DNA of 64,000 nt from Sphingobacterium kitahiroshimense (GCF_025961315.1 NZ_JAOQNK010000001.1:1054001-1118000), one strand, 5' to 3'; counted from the stretch's first letter, positions 18,959 to 28,689 are shown. A program made the numbers and translations. The notes: generated from the sequence alone by a model not told the origin.

Positions 18959-19683
18959 GGAATTCCGTCTGCGTTCAATATCTCGGCACCTGATTCCTTA
19001 GCGATTAACATACCTGCTATCCAGTTATAGGTATCGATATCTTCCTGAATAAACAGGTCGATTCTTCCAGCGCCCACATAGGCCAATTGCAATCCGTGAG
19101 GTCCATAATTTCTTACAATTCCAAAATTATCAAGCAGTCTTGTAACTGTCATTCCAATTTCTTTATTAAGTTGGTTTGTCGATTTATCTTGATGACCGTA
19201 TTCAAAGACTGACAACATCACCCCCAAATCAGTTTTCTTACTAACCATAAGAGGTTTGCCATTCATATAAGCTCCCGCACCTTCTTCTGCCCAAAACATT
19301 TCAGTGGCCAAGGGATCATAGATAACGGAGAATAATGGTTTTCCATCACGAATAAATGCCAAATTGATTGTCCATCCCGGAATATGCTGAAGATATTGGA
19401 TGGCACCATCCATTGCATCACAGAGCCAGTAATCCCCTTTTATGGTTGACTCCTTTTGCGATTCGGTATCAAATTCATCCCCGATATGCCAAGGCATATG
19501 GGGAAAAGTAGCAGTGAGATCTTTTTTCAAAGATGTAAGACACAATACATCAATATCTTCTAATTGTTTCAAAAGTTCATCCATACTTTGAGGTATGGTA
19601 TTTTGTTTATACTGTTTTAAAAATGCATCCCCTATCTTTCTTACAGAAGCTAAGATGATTGGGATATTGATTTCATTTTGCAT
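18877..19683 (-). CDS. inositol-monophosphatase-family protein
   Basis: 268 residues, the family's usual length. The metal-binding segment appears as WLCDAMDGAIQYLQHIPGWTINLAFIRDGKP, equivalent to DPIDGTxNF. The second motif is DTYNWIAGMLIAKESGAEI, where the usual WD-x-AAG is YN-x-IAG. The substituted Asp and the non-standard first motif raise doubt about classical Li+-sensitive phosphatase activity; it may act on another phosphate ester such as PAP or a sugar phosphate. It is cotranscribed with the downstream NAD-binding protein. Its last ~80 bp are also found at the duplication edge near 11540-11614. Confidence 0.8.
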   Translation of the reverse strand: MQNEINIPIILASVRKIGDAFLKQYKQNTIPQSMDELLKQLEDIDVLCLTSLKKDLTATFPHMPWHIGDEFDTESQKESTIKGDYWLCDAMDGAIQYLQHIPGWTINLAFIRDGKPLFSVIYDPLATEMFWAEEGAGAYMNGKPLMVSKKTDLGVMLSVFEYGHQDKSTNQLNKEIGMTVTRLLDNFGIVRNYGPHGLQLAYVGAGRIDLFIQEDIDTYNWIAGMLIAKESGAEILNADGIPWQWGSESLLVARKSITEKYLEIKSLK

Positions 19684-19767
19684 ATCAATTTTCTGTATTA
19701 AATTATTAATGCAAAACTACTTACAGAATTATACTTTATAATAGTTTCAAAGCAGGGAAAGATAGTT

Positions 19768-20655
19768 CTAATCACGGAATTTATTCCGAAACTCAAGAGG
19801 TGTAAGATTGGTTATTTTCTTAAAAAGTTTCCCAAAATAAGCAGGTTCATCATAGCCAACTTTATAAGCGATCTCCTTAACAGTACCATCTGTAAAATAT
19901 AGCAATCTTTTGGCTTCCATAATCGATGCTGCTTGAATATGAGTGGATACCGATCCTCCTGTTAAAGATTTTACAGTATCATTGAGATGGGACGTTGAAA
20001 TCGAAAGTGCAGAGGCGTATTCTGCAGGTTGTTTCCAATTTTTAAAATGCTCTTTGAGCAATTTAATGAATTTTTCTTTTATCAAAACACCCCTATTTTC
20101 TTTCTCCTTAGCGATAGGCGAAATAGATACAATTTCTCCTGCAATAATACCTAGAAGACCGTTCACTAGGGAATGCATAATTTTTTCAGTATAGTGATTA
20201 CTATTGTTTAATTGTATATTTTCAATTAACGTTGTTAATGATGCAAGCTGCTGATGGAAAGCAGATCCATTTTGAAGTATTAGGGGATTACGGATTTTAT
20301 TTTCTATGATCTGAAGTAATTCTTCGTTAATTAAAGAGGCATCAATGTTGAACATCCATCCATGAGGATTTTTTACTTCCATAATATAATGGACTTGTTC
20401 GGGAGACACAAAAAGTAACGCTGGACCAGTAAACTCAACATTTTCAAAATCAATATTTAATCTAAAGTTACCGCTCAAAGCGATCATTAATTGACAGTGA
20501 TCATCCCGATGAGGTCTCGAAATGTTGTGTGACCCAACTTCTCGCTTATCCATATTTAGGACGAAAACACCCGCTTTGGCATGGGGGAAAATTTCAAACT
20601 GTTCAATATTATGTTTCTGATACTTCAAATTTAATGCTTCTAAGTTGTTGTCCAA
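19768..20655 (-). CDS. AraC-family transcriptional regulator
   Basis: 295 residues. A cupin-like ligand-binding N terminus (HNISRPHRDDHCQLMIALSG, LLFVSPEQVHYI) is followed by a C-terminal double helix-turn-helix near 200-293 (ASALSISTSHLNDTVKSLTG and IAYKVGYDEPAYFGKLFKKI). It stands upstream of the phosphatase/NAD-binding pair on the same strand and opposite the aldo/keto reductase at 21205. Either could be its target. The ligand is not known. Confidence 0.9.
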   Translation of the reverse strand: MDNNLEALNLKYQKHNIEQFEIFPHAKAGVFVLNMDKREVGSHNISRPHRDDHCQLMIALSGNFRLNIDFENVEFTGPALLFVSPEQVHYIMEVKNPHGWMFNIDASLINEELLQIIENKIRNPLILQNGSAFHQQLASLTTLIENIQLNNSNHYTEKIMHSLVNGLLGIIAGEIVSISPIAKEKENRGVLIKEKFIKLLKEHFKNWKQPAEYASALSISTSHLNDTVKSLTGGSVSTHIQAASIMEAKRLLYFTDGTVKEIAYKVGYDEPAYFGKLFKKITNLTPLEFRNKFRD

Positions 20656-20906
20656 TAGTTACAAAACTAAAAAATAAAACCCTTTAATTTGTATGATCAG
20701 CGTTATATTCTAAATTCATTAAAACGGCAAATGCACAAAAAGTTATATTAAGCTAAGAGGCTATAGAGTAGACCCGATTCCTACTTTAAGAGCATTCAAA
20801 TCTATTAAAATAAAAAACTTAACGTCCTTTAAGTTTCTAGTTTTAAATTCAAACAGCGTCCCCTTTTGATTATTGAAAAACCAAATTAAGAAGAGAGATA
20901 TGCACA

Positions 20907-21107
20907 CTACCTACTTCTTGAGAAAATCCAAATCCATTCCGTTTTGAAAAAAGGACAATTTGTAAATTTGGTTTCTTTTTGTTCAAACTTCAATGTTGCA
21001 TCGATTCCATTATAGAAGAACTCGAGTTCACAAGACCACCCACCAATGACATCATGATTTCCTTTATAAATCCAGTCTTCCGCAGTATCACCAGAATAGA
21101 TGACCGG
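20907..21107 (-). pseudogene. unidentified coding remnant without start codon
   Basis: One minus-strand frame is open for 66 codons with a protein-like composition (SGDTAEDWIYKGNHDVIGGW, then CELEFFYNGIDATLKFEQK and a FTNCPFFKTEW end). An in-frame stop lies immediately upstream and no start codon fits. I do not recognise the family. It is the only notable content of the 548-bp gap between the AraC gene and the aldo/keto reductase; the rest is AT-rich. Confidence 0.35.
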
Positions 21108-21204
21108 CTAGGTGCAAACTTTTTGGATACAACCTTCCGTGATTTGAACACTTTTAATCAGGTTTCTCATCATAATTTTGATTTAAATTAAAAATAATAG
21201 ATCT

Positions 21205-22215
21205 ATGAGCAACATGAAAGAAGTAAAATTGGGCAGTCAAGGACTTACCATACCAACGATTGGCCTCGGCTGTATGGGTATGACAACAGGTTTCGGTGGA
21301 GATATTTACGGAAAAGCAGATGAAAAAGAGGCGATTGCAACTATTCATCGTTCATTGGAGCTGGGTGGCAATTTTCTAGATACAGCAGATATATATGGTC
21401 CTTTTCTCAACGAAAAGTTAATAGCAAAAGCGATCAAAGGTAATAGAGAAAAATACATCATAGCTTCAAAATTCGGATTCGAAATTGACGACAACGGACA
21501 AGCAACTGGCGCATTCAATGGCAGTAAAAATTACATAAAAAAAGCCGTAGAGCGTTCCCTAAAAAATCTGGGTACCGATTATATTGATATGTACTACCAG
21601 CATCGGTTGGATACCAGTACTCCAATTGAAGAGACCGTAGCAGCGATGGGCGAATTGGTAAAAGAAGGAAAAATAAAATATATCGGTCTTTCGGAAGTAA
21701 ATTCTGAAACCATCAAAAGAGCACACCAGATTCATCCACTTACAGCAGTACAGTCCGAATATTCCTTGTTTGAAAGACAAATTGAAGAACTGGGCATTCT
21801 GGATACACTGAAAGAATTAGGCATCAGCTTAATTGCCTATTCACCAGTAGGACGTGGATTTTTAAACGGAACAATACAAAAACCAGAAGATTTTAACGAA
21901 AATGATTTCCGAAGATTTATACCCAAATATCAAGGTGAGCAGTTTTTCAAAAATGTGGAGTTGGTAAATGAAATTAAGAAAGTGGCGGTCGAAAAAAATA
22001 TCACATCTGCACAGTTGGTTATTGCCTGGGTGATTGCTAAAGGTCACACGCCGATTCCAGGGACAAAACGCGTAAAATATGTAGAAGAGAATATAGCTGC
22101 AGCGCGCATTTCTTTGACGCAAGACGATCTGAACCGTTTGGAAAGTATTATTCCTTTGGGTACAGAAACAGGTGCTAGGTACGATGCTGAAAGTATGAAA
22201 GGCGTTAATTTGTAA
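21205..22215 (+). CDS. aldo/keto reductase
   Basis: 336 residues, full length. The catalytic tetrad is visible: D and Y in FLDTADIYGPFLNE, K in YIIASKFGFE and H in DMYYQHRLD. NADP-binding residues occur late in the sequence (GTKRVKYVEENIAA). It resembles the YakC/AKR13 group that reduces aldehydes and ketones with NADPH in the cytoplasm. It is followed by a terminator and an AraC regulator. The first ATG (MSNMKEVKLG) is used; the second ATG three codons later is equally good. Confidence 0.92.
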   Translation: MSNMKEVKLGSQGLTIPTIGLGCMGMTTGFGGDIYGKADEKEAIATIHRSLELGGNFLDTADIYGPFLNEKLIAKAIKGNREKYIIASKFGFEIDDNGQATGAFNGSKNYIKKAVERSLKNLGTDYIDMYYQHRLDTSTPIEETVAAMGELVKEGKIKYIGLSEVNSETIKRAHQIHPLTAVQSEYSLFERQIEELGILDTLKELGISLIAYSPVGRGFLNGTIQKPEDFNENDFRRFIPKYQGEQFFKNVELVNEIKKVAVEKNITSAQLVIAWVIAKGHTPIPGTKRVKYVEENIAAARISLTQDDLNRLESIIPLGTETGARYDAESMKGVNL

Positions 22216-22221
22216 CAGGCT

Positions 22222-22260
22222 AAACAGTGGATAAATTAACGTTTATCCACTGTTTTTTTT
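22222..22260 (+). terminator. intrinsic terminator after the aldo/keto reductase
   Basis: AAACAGTGGATAAA (22222-22235) pairs with TTTATCCACTGTTT (22242-22255), a 14-bp perfect stem with a 6-nt loop and an 8-base T-run to 22260. It starts 6 bp after the stop. Confidence 0.88.
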
Positions 22261-22273
22261 ATAAATTTATAAA

Positions 22274-23188
22274 ATGAAAAATAATAAAACTTATTTTCTA
22301 AACACGGTTTCAGAACTTCATCATTTCTTAAACATCAAAAAACCAGCACATCCTTTAGTAAGTGTGGTGAATCTTGATGAAATCAATTCTTGCGTTGCTG
22401 AAGAAATGTTAACGATTGTCTATAATTTCTACACGATTTATCTGAAAAAGAATTTTGACGGAAAAGTAAAATATGGTCAGCAATATTATGATTATGATGA
22501 TGGGATAATGACCTTTTTTGCACCCAAACAACTATTTTCGATTGAACAAAACAGTTCATCAACTGTGGAAGGTTGGATGATTGTTTTTCATCCCGATTTT
22601 ATTCAAAGTTATGCTTTAGCAAAACGTATTAAAGAATACGGTTTTTTCGCATATGCCAACAATGAAGCATTGCATCTCTCGGACAAAGAAGAGTCCGTAA
22701 TCTCAGGATTGATGCTAAATCTTCAACAGGAAATTGAAGCCATGATAGACAACTACACACAAGATGTTGTTGTTTCTCATATTGATTTGTTGCTGAATTA
22801 TTGCAACCGGTTTTACAACCGTCAGTTTATTACACGTAAAAAAGCGTCAAATGATTTATTCTTAAAATTTGAGGATTTATTAAATGCATATTATCAAAAA
22901 GATGATTTAAGTGTATCAGGGCTGCCGTCCGTTCAGTATTTCGCCGAACGGCTATCGGTATCATCAAACTATCTCAATGATATGCTGAAAAATTTGACAG
23001 GGCAAACTACACAGCAACATATTCAAAACCAGCTCTTGGAAAAAGCCAAAGAACTATTGTCAACAACGGAATTATCTGTAAGTGAAATTGCTTATCAGTT
23101 AGGTTTTGAATATCCCCAATCATTCAGTAAACTTTTCAAAAAGAAAACCGAAAGATCACCTTTAGAATTTAGACAGTCATTTAATTGA
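22274..23188 (+). CDS. AraC-family transcriptional regulator
   Basis: 304 residues. The N-terminal sensing half contains YDYDDGIMTFFAPKQLFSI. The C-terminal double helix-turn-helix lies near 225-303 (FAERLSVSSNYLNDMLKNLT, then SVSEIAYQLGFEYPQSFSKL, ending KKKTERSPLEFRQ). It follows the aldo/keto reductase on the same strand but is separated by a strong terminator, so it probably has its own promoter. It may regulate that reductase. Confidence 0.9.
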   Translation: MKNNKTYFLNTVSELHHFLNIKKPAHPLVSVVNLDEINSCVAEEMLTIVYNFYTIYLKKNFDGKVKYGQQYYDYDDGIMTFFAPKQLFSIEQNSSSTVEGWMIVFHPDFIQSYALAKRIKEYGFFAYANNEALHLSDKEESVISGLMLNLQQEIEAMIDNYTQDVVVSHIDLLLNYCNRFYNRQFITRKKASNDLFLKFEDLLNAYYQKDDLSVSGLPSVQYFAERLSVSSNYLNDMLKNLTGQTTQQHIQNQLLEKAKELLSTTELSVSEIAYQLGFEYPQSFSKLFKKKTERSPLEFRQSFN

Positions 23189-23394
23189 CCGTTTAATTAT
23201 TAAAACGTTATCAGGATCAAAACCTCCTAGAGACTACGTCACGGGCTACTTCAGTACTCCTTATTCAATAACCCCGTCAGGGATCACCATATCATTCTCC
23301 AAATGCCGACGACTTATCCGCTCCTGTGATAAAAAGTGGTAAGAAATGGTATAAAAAAGTGCATTTGAAAAAATTGGGGTATAATATGCGATCT

Positions 23395-23432
23395 TGGGCA
23401 GAAAGCTTTTTATCTTTTCTACTTTTGCCCAA
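23395..23432 (+). promoter_or_regulatory. putative promoter and overlapping inverted repeat for the barrel gene at 23444
   Basis: TTG at 23395-23397 and TACTTTTG at 23420-23427 fit the Bacteroidota -33/-7 pattern with 22 bp between them. An inverted repeat, TTGGGCA (23395-23401) and TGCCCAA (23426-23432), covers both elements and could be an operator. The start codon is 11 bp beyond. Confidence 0.5.
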
Positions 23433-23443
23433 ACTTAAGCCCA

Positions 23444-25888
23444 ATGATTAGATATTTAATTGCACTTTACTTCTTATTAACAGTTCAATTTGGAATTGCC
23501 CAGAGCATAAAGCTTTCCGGTCTGGTTAAAGACTCCTTGTCAAACAGTCCAATACCTTATGCCAGTATTGGCCTACTTGATACCTACAACAAGGTAATCG
23601 ATGGAATGATGACAGATTCACTTGGAGCTTTTCGATTTTCCAATATCAAGAAGGGAAAATACAAAATCAATGTCAAATTCATCGGTTACAAACAAATACA
23701 CCGGTCTATTGAAATCAAGGATCAAAAGAAAATCGATATTGGAACCTTATTACTGGCTTCAACTGGGCAAAATCTTCAAGAGGTAGCCATTACTGCCAAT
23801 ACAGCAACACAAAAACACAGTAGTGATAGACAGGCGTATATGACAAGTCAATACAAAAATGCCACAGGTGGCACTGCATTGGATATTGTGAAAAATTTAC
23901 CCTCAGCATCGGTTGATGCGAGTGGCAATATCAGTATGCGTGGTAATACGGGTGTCATTGTATTAATAAATGGGAAACCCTCTTTCCTGGATCCTGCAAC
24001 TATCTTAAATCAGATAGCGGCCAACGATGTCACCGAAATAGAATATATCACCAGTCCCACCGCCCAGTTTGATCCGGATGGCAAAGGTGGCATCATCAAT
24101 CTAAAAACAAAAAAATCTACTGCCGCTGGATTTTCCTGGTTAGTCAATCTTCAAGCCGGTTTACCGAGTATAGATGACTATAATAATCGTGAGCCGCAAA
24201 AGCGTTTCGGAGGCGACATTGCTTTCCAATACAAAAAGAAAAAATTAGCATTAAATGGTGCTGCAAATTATCTCAGAAATGATAATGCTGGATTTAGGGA
24301 AGGTGATGTCAATACGGTCATTGGGGACCGTCAGACCATTTTTCCTTCAAAAGGTGAAAGAAGCTTTGATAAATATAACTTCGGCATGAGAGTAAACAGT
24401 TCGTACGAAATATCTGACAAACATGCTGTGAGCTTAGGTATGCTAGCTTCCCGAAAATTTCAAGATCGACTTGCCGATATTTACTATAACAACAGGACCA
24501 TCCGTCCATCTACAGGTGAGGAAATAAGCCGAACAGACTATTTCAATTCTAATCTCCAGAATAAACAAGGAGAATTTTACATGTTTGATTTTAATTATCA
24601 ATATCAAATCAACACCGCTAATTCCCTTCAAATGGGTGTTATCTATGAATATGCTCATATTTATGGCTCAACCAAAAATGGAAATATCGAGCATGATGTG
24701 GATACAGTACAGTGGACCCACAATAAGTATAAAAATCCACTTCATGGATTAAGACTTTCCCTACAGCACACCTGGAAATCTGATCATCAGGAATTATCGA
24801 CCGGTTACCAGTTAAGGAACGATAACCAAAAAGGAAGTTTCGACTATTACGCTTCTCAAAATGGCAGCGGCAACCAGCAATTAGTTCCAGAATTTACTGG
24901 TAAACTAACAGCGACCAATCGTGTACATGCTATTTTCACACAGTATAATCAGCAATTTTCAGCTACCCAGCTGTCCCTAGGTCTCCGCTACGAATATTAC
25001 CAGCGTGATCTGCATTTACTTCATACGGATCAGAAATATCCCTATGCTATTCATCAACTATATCCAACCTTTAATTTAATGCACGATCTGGGATCCGGTT
25101 GGTCATGGAAAGTAGCTGCATCCAGACGGGTGCAACGTAACAATAACTTTGAGCTGAATCCTATTCCAGAACGGGAACACTCCGAAACCTTAGAACAGGG
25201 AGATCCGAAATTATTGCCCGAGTTCACTGTAAATACTGAAACCGGACTGATTAAAAAACTAAAAACAGGAAGCATTTTTTTCAACGGCTATTACCAACAC
25301 ACTAAAAATCCGATCCAAAGAGTAAATTCCGTTTATGCAGATACCATTCTTCGCCGTGTCTTCACAAATGCCGATTATGCCTCTCGATATGGTGCGGAGC
25401 TAGGTGGCGAAGGTCGATTGATTTCCTGGCTGAAGGTTAATGGTGGACTAAATGTATACCATTACAAAATTTCAGGACAGGTCTTAAATTATCAGGATAC
25501 CAGAACAAATCAGGACTGGGTTTACTCCATTAATGCGGGTATTCAGGCTGATTTCTTAAAAAACTGGAGTACAGGAATACAGCTAAATTATCTATCGGAA
25601 AAACCCACCGTACAGGGTATGGATTCCCGATTTATCGTACCGAACTTTAATTTAAGTAAAGCTTTTTGGAAGGGAGCACTAACGGCTCAATTGCAATGGC
25701 AATTCATTGAGCTTGGTGACTGGGGTGTAAACGAACAACGAATTACCACCTACTCCAGTGACTTCTACACCACGACAAACTACATTTATGAAAAAAATAT
25801 AGTTTTGCTTAATCTAAGCTTCAATATGCATAAACTGAATAAGTTATTTAAACTACCGAAAAGCGAATTTGGAGAAAAAGAATTTTAG
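23444..25888 (+). CDS. TonB-receptor-like outer-membrane beta-barrel protein (OMP_b-brl_3 type)
   Basis: 814 residues. Signal peptide at 1-20 (MIRYLIALYFLLTVQFGIAQ). Carboxypeptidase-regulatory-like domain near 23-105 (LSGLVKDSLSNSPIPYASIG). Plug-like domain near 140-225 (IVKNLPSASVDASGNISMRG, VLINGKPSF, TSPTAQFDPDGKGGIINLKT). Barrel to the end. It is a paralogue of the protein at 15509-17977 by architecture, not a recent copy. It converges with the AraC gene at 25885, and the two stop codons overlap. Ligand unknown. Confidence 0.85.
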   Translation: MIRYLIALYFLLTVQFGIAQSIKLSGLVKDSLSNSPIPYASIGLLDTYNKVIDGMMTDSLGAFRFSNIKKGKYKINVKFIGYKQIHRSIEIKDQKKIDIGTLLLASTGQNLQEVAITANTATQKHSSDRQAYMTSQYKNATGGTALDIVKNLPSASVDASGNISMRGNTGVIVLINGKPSFLDPATILNQIAANDVTEIEYITSPTAQFDPDGKGGIINLKTKKSTAAGFSWLVNLQAGLPSIDDYNNREPQKRFGGDIAFQYKKKKLALNGAANYLRNDNAGFREGDVNTVIGDRQTIFPSKGERSFDKYNFGMRVNSSYEISDKHAVSLGMLASRKFQDRLADIYYNNRTIRPSTGEEISRTDYFNSNLQNKQGEFYMFDFNYQYQINTANSLQMGVIYEYAHIYGSTKNGNIEHDVDTVQWTHNKYKNPLHGLRLSLQHTWKSDHQELSTGYQLRNDNQKGSFDYYASQNGSGNQQLVPEFTGKLTATNRVHAIFTQYNQQFSATQLSLGLRYEYYQRDLHLLHTDQKYPYAIHQLYPTFNLMHDLGSGWSWKVAASRRVQRNNNFELNPIPEREHSETLEQGDPKLLPEFTVNTETGLIKKLKTGSIFFNGYYQHTKNPIQRVNSVYADTILRRVFTNADYASRYGAELGGEGRLISWLKVNGGLNVYHYKISGQVLNYQDTRTNQDWVYSINAGIQADFLKNWSTGIQLNYLSEKPTVQGMDSRFIVPNFNLSKAFWKGALTAQLQWQFIELGDWGVNEQRITTYSSDFYTTTNYIYEKNIVLLNLSFNMHKLNKLFKLPKSEFGEKEF

Positions 25889-26697
25889 TTTCCTTGTTTT
25901 TTGAATTCAGAAGGAGTCATACCCGTATAACGCTTAAAATATTTTGAAAAATTTGATTTATCAGAAAAACCTAAGGCATATGCGACCTCAGATATTGTAT
26001 TTGCGGTATAGAACAACAGTCTTTTGGCTTCCTTAATAATATACCCTGCTAATACCTCCGACGCCGTTTGATCGGCATTAGTCTTGCAGTTAGCACTGAG
26101 GTTTTGTGGGCTCGTATTCAGCAGAGAGGCGTAGTGAGCAACATGGTTTACCACTCTGATCTCTTTGTTGAGTAATTCACAGAATCGGTCATAAAGATTT
26201 TGCTGCGTATATTTAGCCTGTTTTGAACTGGCTTTATATTCTAATACTTTTGCCAAGAAAGCTTTAAACAAGCCTTCTTGGCAAATTTTATTATCTTCCA
26301 CGGCCAAAAGCTTCAGTAGATTTTCAAAAACAACACCATTATCGAAGTATATGGTGTTGAAGTGACAAATAGTACCGACCAGCCGATTTATTTCCAGATC
26401 CAAACTTTGGCTCACAAAAGCATCTTTTACCAACAGCACAAAACCCTTTACCGGATTGACCAGCTCCCAATGATGTACATTATCTTTCTGAATGATGAGT
26501 AAACAAGGTGTCTTTATAATTGATTCCTGACCATCAATTATATGCTTTCCCGACGTAGAAGATAGAAAAACAAGCTCTAAATAGCCATTATGCTTATGCG
26601 GTCTAGTTATATTTTTGGACAGGTCAAAATCAACAACTTTTATTAACCTTTGAGTTTCCAGTTTATCTTTTATTGCTATCTTTTTTCGATCTTTCAT
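25885..26697 (-). CDS. AraC-family transcriptional regulator
   Basis: 270 residues. N-terminal cupin half (SKNITRPHKHNGYLELVFLS). C-terminal helix-turn-helix pair near 180-268 (ASLLNTSPQNLSANCKTNAD and ISEVAYALGFSDKSNFSKYF). The gene lies upstream of, and on the same strand as, the quinone-reductase/SDR pair located further right. Its stop overlaps the stop of the convergent barrel gene by 3 bp, so no terminator separates them. Confidence 0.9.
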   Translation of the reverse strand: MKDRKKIAIKDKLETQRLIKVVDFDLSKNITRPHKHNGYLELVFLSSTSGKHIIDGQESIIKTPCLLIIQKDNVHHWELVNPVKGFVLLVKDAFVSQSLDLEINRLVGTICHFNTIYFDNGVVFENLLKLLAVEDNKICQEGLFKAFLAKVLEYKASSKQAKYTQQNLYDRFCELLNKEIRVVNHVAHYASLLNTSPQNLSANCKTNADQTASEVLAGYIIKEAKRLLFYTANTISEVAYALGFSDKSNFSKYFKRYTGMTPSEFKKQGN

Positions 26698-26848
26698 TGC
26701 TTCACAATTATAGTAAACAATACTGTGAAAATTTACATATCAAAACAAATTAATAAGAACCTCAACCTATAATACATAATCATCCATCTTCTTGAATATA
26801 AAATCAAAGATTTTTCTCCATTGATTCATGTCACTATATCCAAGCGGA

Positions 26849-27859
26849 TTAATCTTTTAAAGATCTGGTCACGACAACCTTGCCTTTTGCACGACCACTT
26901 TCTACATAAGTCAGTGCATCATTGGTTTTCTCGAATGGGAAAATTTGATCTATAACAGCTTTTATCTGATTAGCTTCAATCAATTTGGTAATTTCGGCTA
27001 ATTGTTGACCGTTTGCGCGCATAAATAGAAAAGTATAGTCAATTTTCAGCTTGTTTGCTTTTTTTTCTATGCCCCTACTCAATAAACTTATTATCAATTT
27101 CATATACCAGGCTAAACCCAGATGTTGAGCAAAATCTACAGTAGGAGGACCCGAGATTGATATAACTTTCCCTCCTGGTTTTAAGATATCGAAGCATTTC
27201 TCCAATGTTTTGGTATCCTGACTATGCAATATGACATCATAATCACTGAGTATCTCTTCAAATTTTTCAGTTTTATAATCAATCAAAAGATCTGCACCTA
27301 GCGCGCTCAGTTGATCAAAACTATTTTTACTCGCAGTGGTCGCCACCGTCGCACCCAAATATTTAGCCAATTGGATAGCAATCGTTCCTACTCCACCCGA
27401 TCCGGCCTGAATAAATACTTTTTGACCTTTTTTAATCTGAGCAATTTCAACAAGAGCCTGCCAGGCGGTTAAACCAACGAGTGGTATGGAAGCGGCCTCT
27501 TCCATCGTCATATTCGTCGGTTTTAAAGCAATATCATTTTCATCTATGGCAACATATTCCGCAAAACCACCAATACTAAAATCGGGAAGCCTAGCATAGA
27601 TTTCATCGCCGACCTGAAAGTTTTTTACTTTTGAACCAACCTGTACGATAACACCTGCCACATCGTGACCTAGAATAAGAGGCATTTTATAGGGTAATAA
27701 TAATTTGAAATCGCCATGTTTTAACTTAGCATCCAATTGATTGATACTGGCAGCATAGATTTCCACCAATACTTCATGCTCTTTAATCTTGAGTGCCGGA
27801 ACTTCAACAAGTGCTAACTTATCTGTTTTACTATAGCGGTTAATGCGAAATGCTTTCAT
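26849..27859 (-). CDS. NADP-dependent MDR-family oxidoreductase (quinone-reductase-like)
   Basis: 336 residues. GroES-like N-terminal fold with the pattern MPLILGHDVAGVIVQVGSKV. Nucleotide-binding motif in FIQAGSGGVGTIAIQLAKYL near residues 150-170. No structural zinc cysteines are present, as expected for the quinone-reductase branch. Such enzymes reduce quinones or conjugated carbonyls with NADPH. The start codon overlaps the SDR stop by 4 bp (ATGA), so both are translated from one mRNA. Confidence 0.9.
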   Translation of the reverse strand: MKAFRINRYSKTDKLALVEVPALKIKEHEVLVEIYAASINQLDAKLKHGDFKLLLPYKMPLILGHDVAGVIVQVGSKVKNFQVGDEIYARLPDFSIGGFAEYVAIDENDIALKPTNMTMEEAASIPLVGLTAWQALVEIAQIKKGQKVFIQAGSGGVGTIAIQLAKYLGATVATTASKNSFDQLSALGADLLIDYKTEKFEEILSDYDVILHSQDTKTLEKCFDILKPGGKVISISGPPTVDFAQHLGLAWYMKLIISLLSRGIEKKANKLKIDYTFLFMRANGQQLAEITKLIEANQIKAVIDQIFPFEKTNDALTYVESGRAKGKVVVTRSLKD

Positions 27860-28662
27860 TGATCAGGATTTAATAATGGATTTATTTTCTTCGGGTTAAC
27901 AAGATTAAAAGTTAGTTTAGGGAAAATACGGTTTAAAATATAAACCAATTTGGAAGAGCCCACTCGAATGTGAAAGCGGTCTTTCTCTAATCCAGCAACT
28001 AAAGCTTTTACCAGTTCTTCGGGACTTAATTTAGGATCATTTCTATCTACAGTCATTGCAGTAGCAACAAGTGGAGGTATGAGCTCAAAAACTTTCACAT
28101 GGCTTTTTAAAATTCCAAGATGTGCACGTAGAGCTGTTGTATAAAATGCAAGCGCAGTCTTCGATGATGAGTAAGTTGCCTCAAGTAAAGAAGGTACATA
28201 ACTCAACAGCGATGTGGTATTAATAATCGCAGTTTCAGGTCTTGACTTCAACATATCAAGAAAAAGATTATTCAAACGAATAACTCCTAAATAATTGATA
28301 TTCATCTCATAGGCGGCTCCTTGCAGATGTTTTACATCTGAAATCCCGAGATTAGAAGGTTCGACTCCAACTCCGGCATTATTATATAAAATATCTATTC
28401 CACCGAGTTTTTCGATTTCCTTAAAGAGTAACTGTGCTTCTTCCTCAGAAGCGACATCACTTTTAATCGGAATGACGCCGGGGTACATTGCTTTTGCTGC
28501 ATCCAATTTAGCTTGATTTCGTCCTGTAATAATGACATGAACACCTTTTTCTAAAAATTGTTTTGCGGCCTCCAGCCCTATTCCAGATGTTCCCCTTGTT
28601 ATTAGTATTGTTTTTCCTTTTAATTTCATAATTGATATAAATTGCTTAAAGAGGTTCTTCAT
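27856..28662 (-). CDS. short-chain dehydrogenase/reductase (DltE-like)
   Basis: The open frame gives 268 residues, but the natural start is probably the internal ATG at 28629 (MKLKGKTILIT), giving 257. Cofactor motif reads ITRGTSGIGLEAA, with Arg in place of the usual first Gly of TGxxxGIG. Catalytic Ser and YxxxK are present (NTTSLLSYV and ATYSSSKTALA), plus the NNAG motif (LYNNAGVGVE). It is cotranscribed with the quinone reductase. The Arg substitution may change cofactor binding. Confidence 0.88.
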   Translation of the reverse strand: MKNLFKQFISIMKLKGKTILITRGTSGIGLEAAKQFLEKGVHVIITGRNQAKLDAAKAMYPGVIPIKSDVASEEEAQLLFKEIEKLGGIDILYNNAGVGVEPSNLGISDVKHLQGAAYEMNINYLGVIRLNNLFLDMLKSRPETAIINTTSLLSYVPSLLEATYSSSKTALAFYTTALRAHLGILKSHVKVFELIPPLVATAMTVDRNDPKLSPEELVKALVAGLEKDRFHIRVGSSKLVYILNRIFPKLTFNLVNPKKINPLLNPDQ

Positions 28663-28689
28663 TCGTTAACAAAATGAAGAACCGTAGTA

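Noticed and set aside
20979..21191. Plus-strand 70-codon frame
   Set aside because: Opposite to the protein-like minus-strand remnant and of unlikely composition; no support on this strand.
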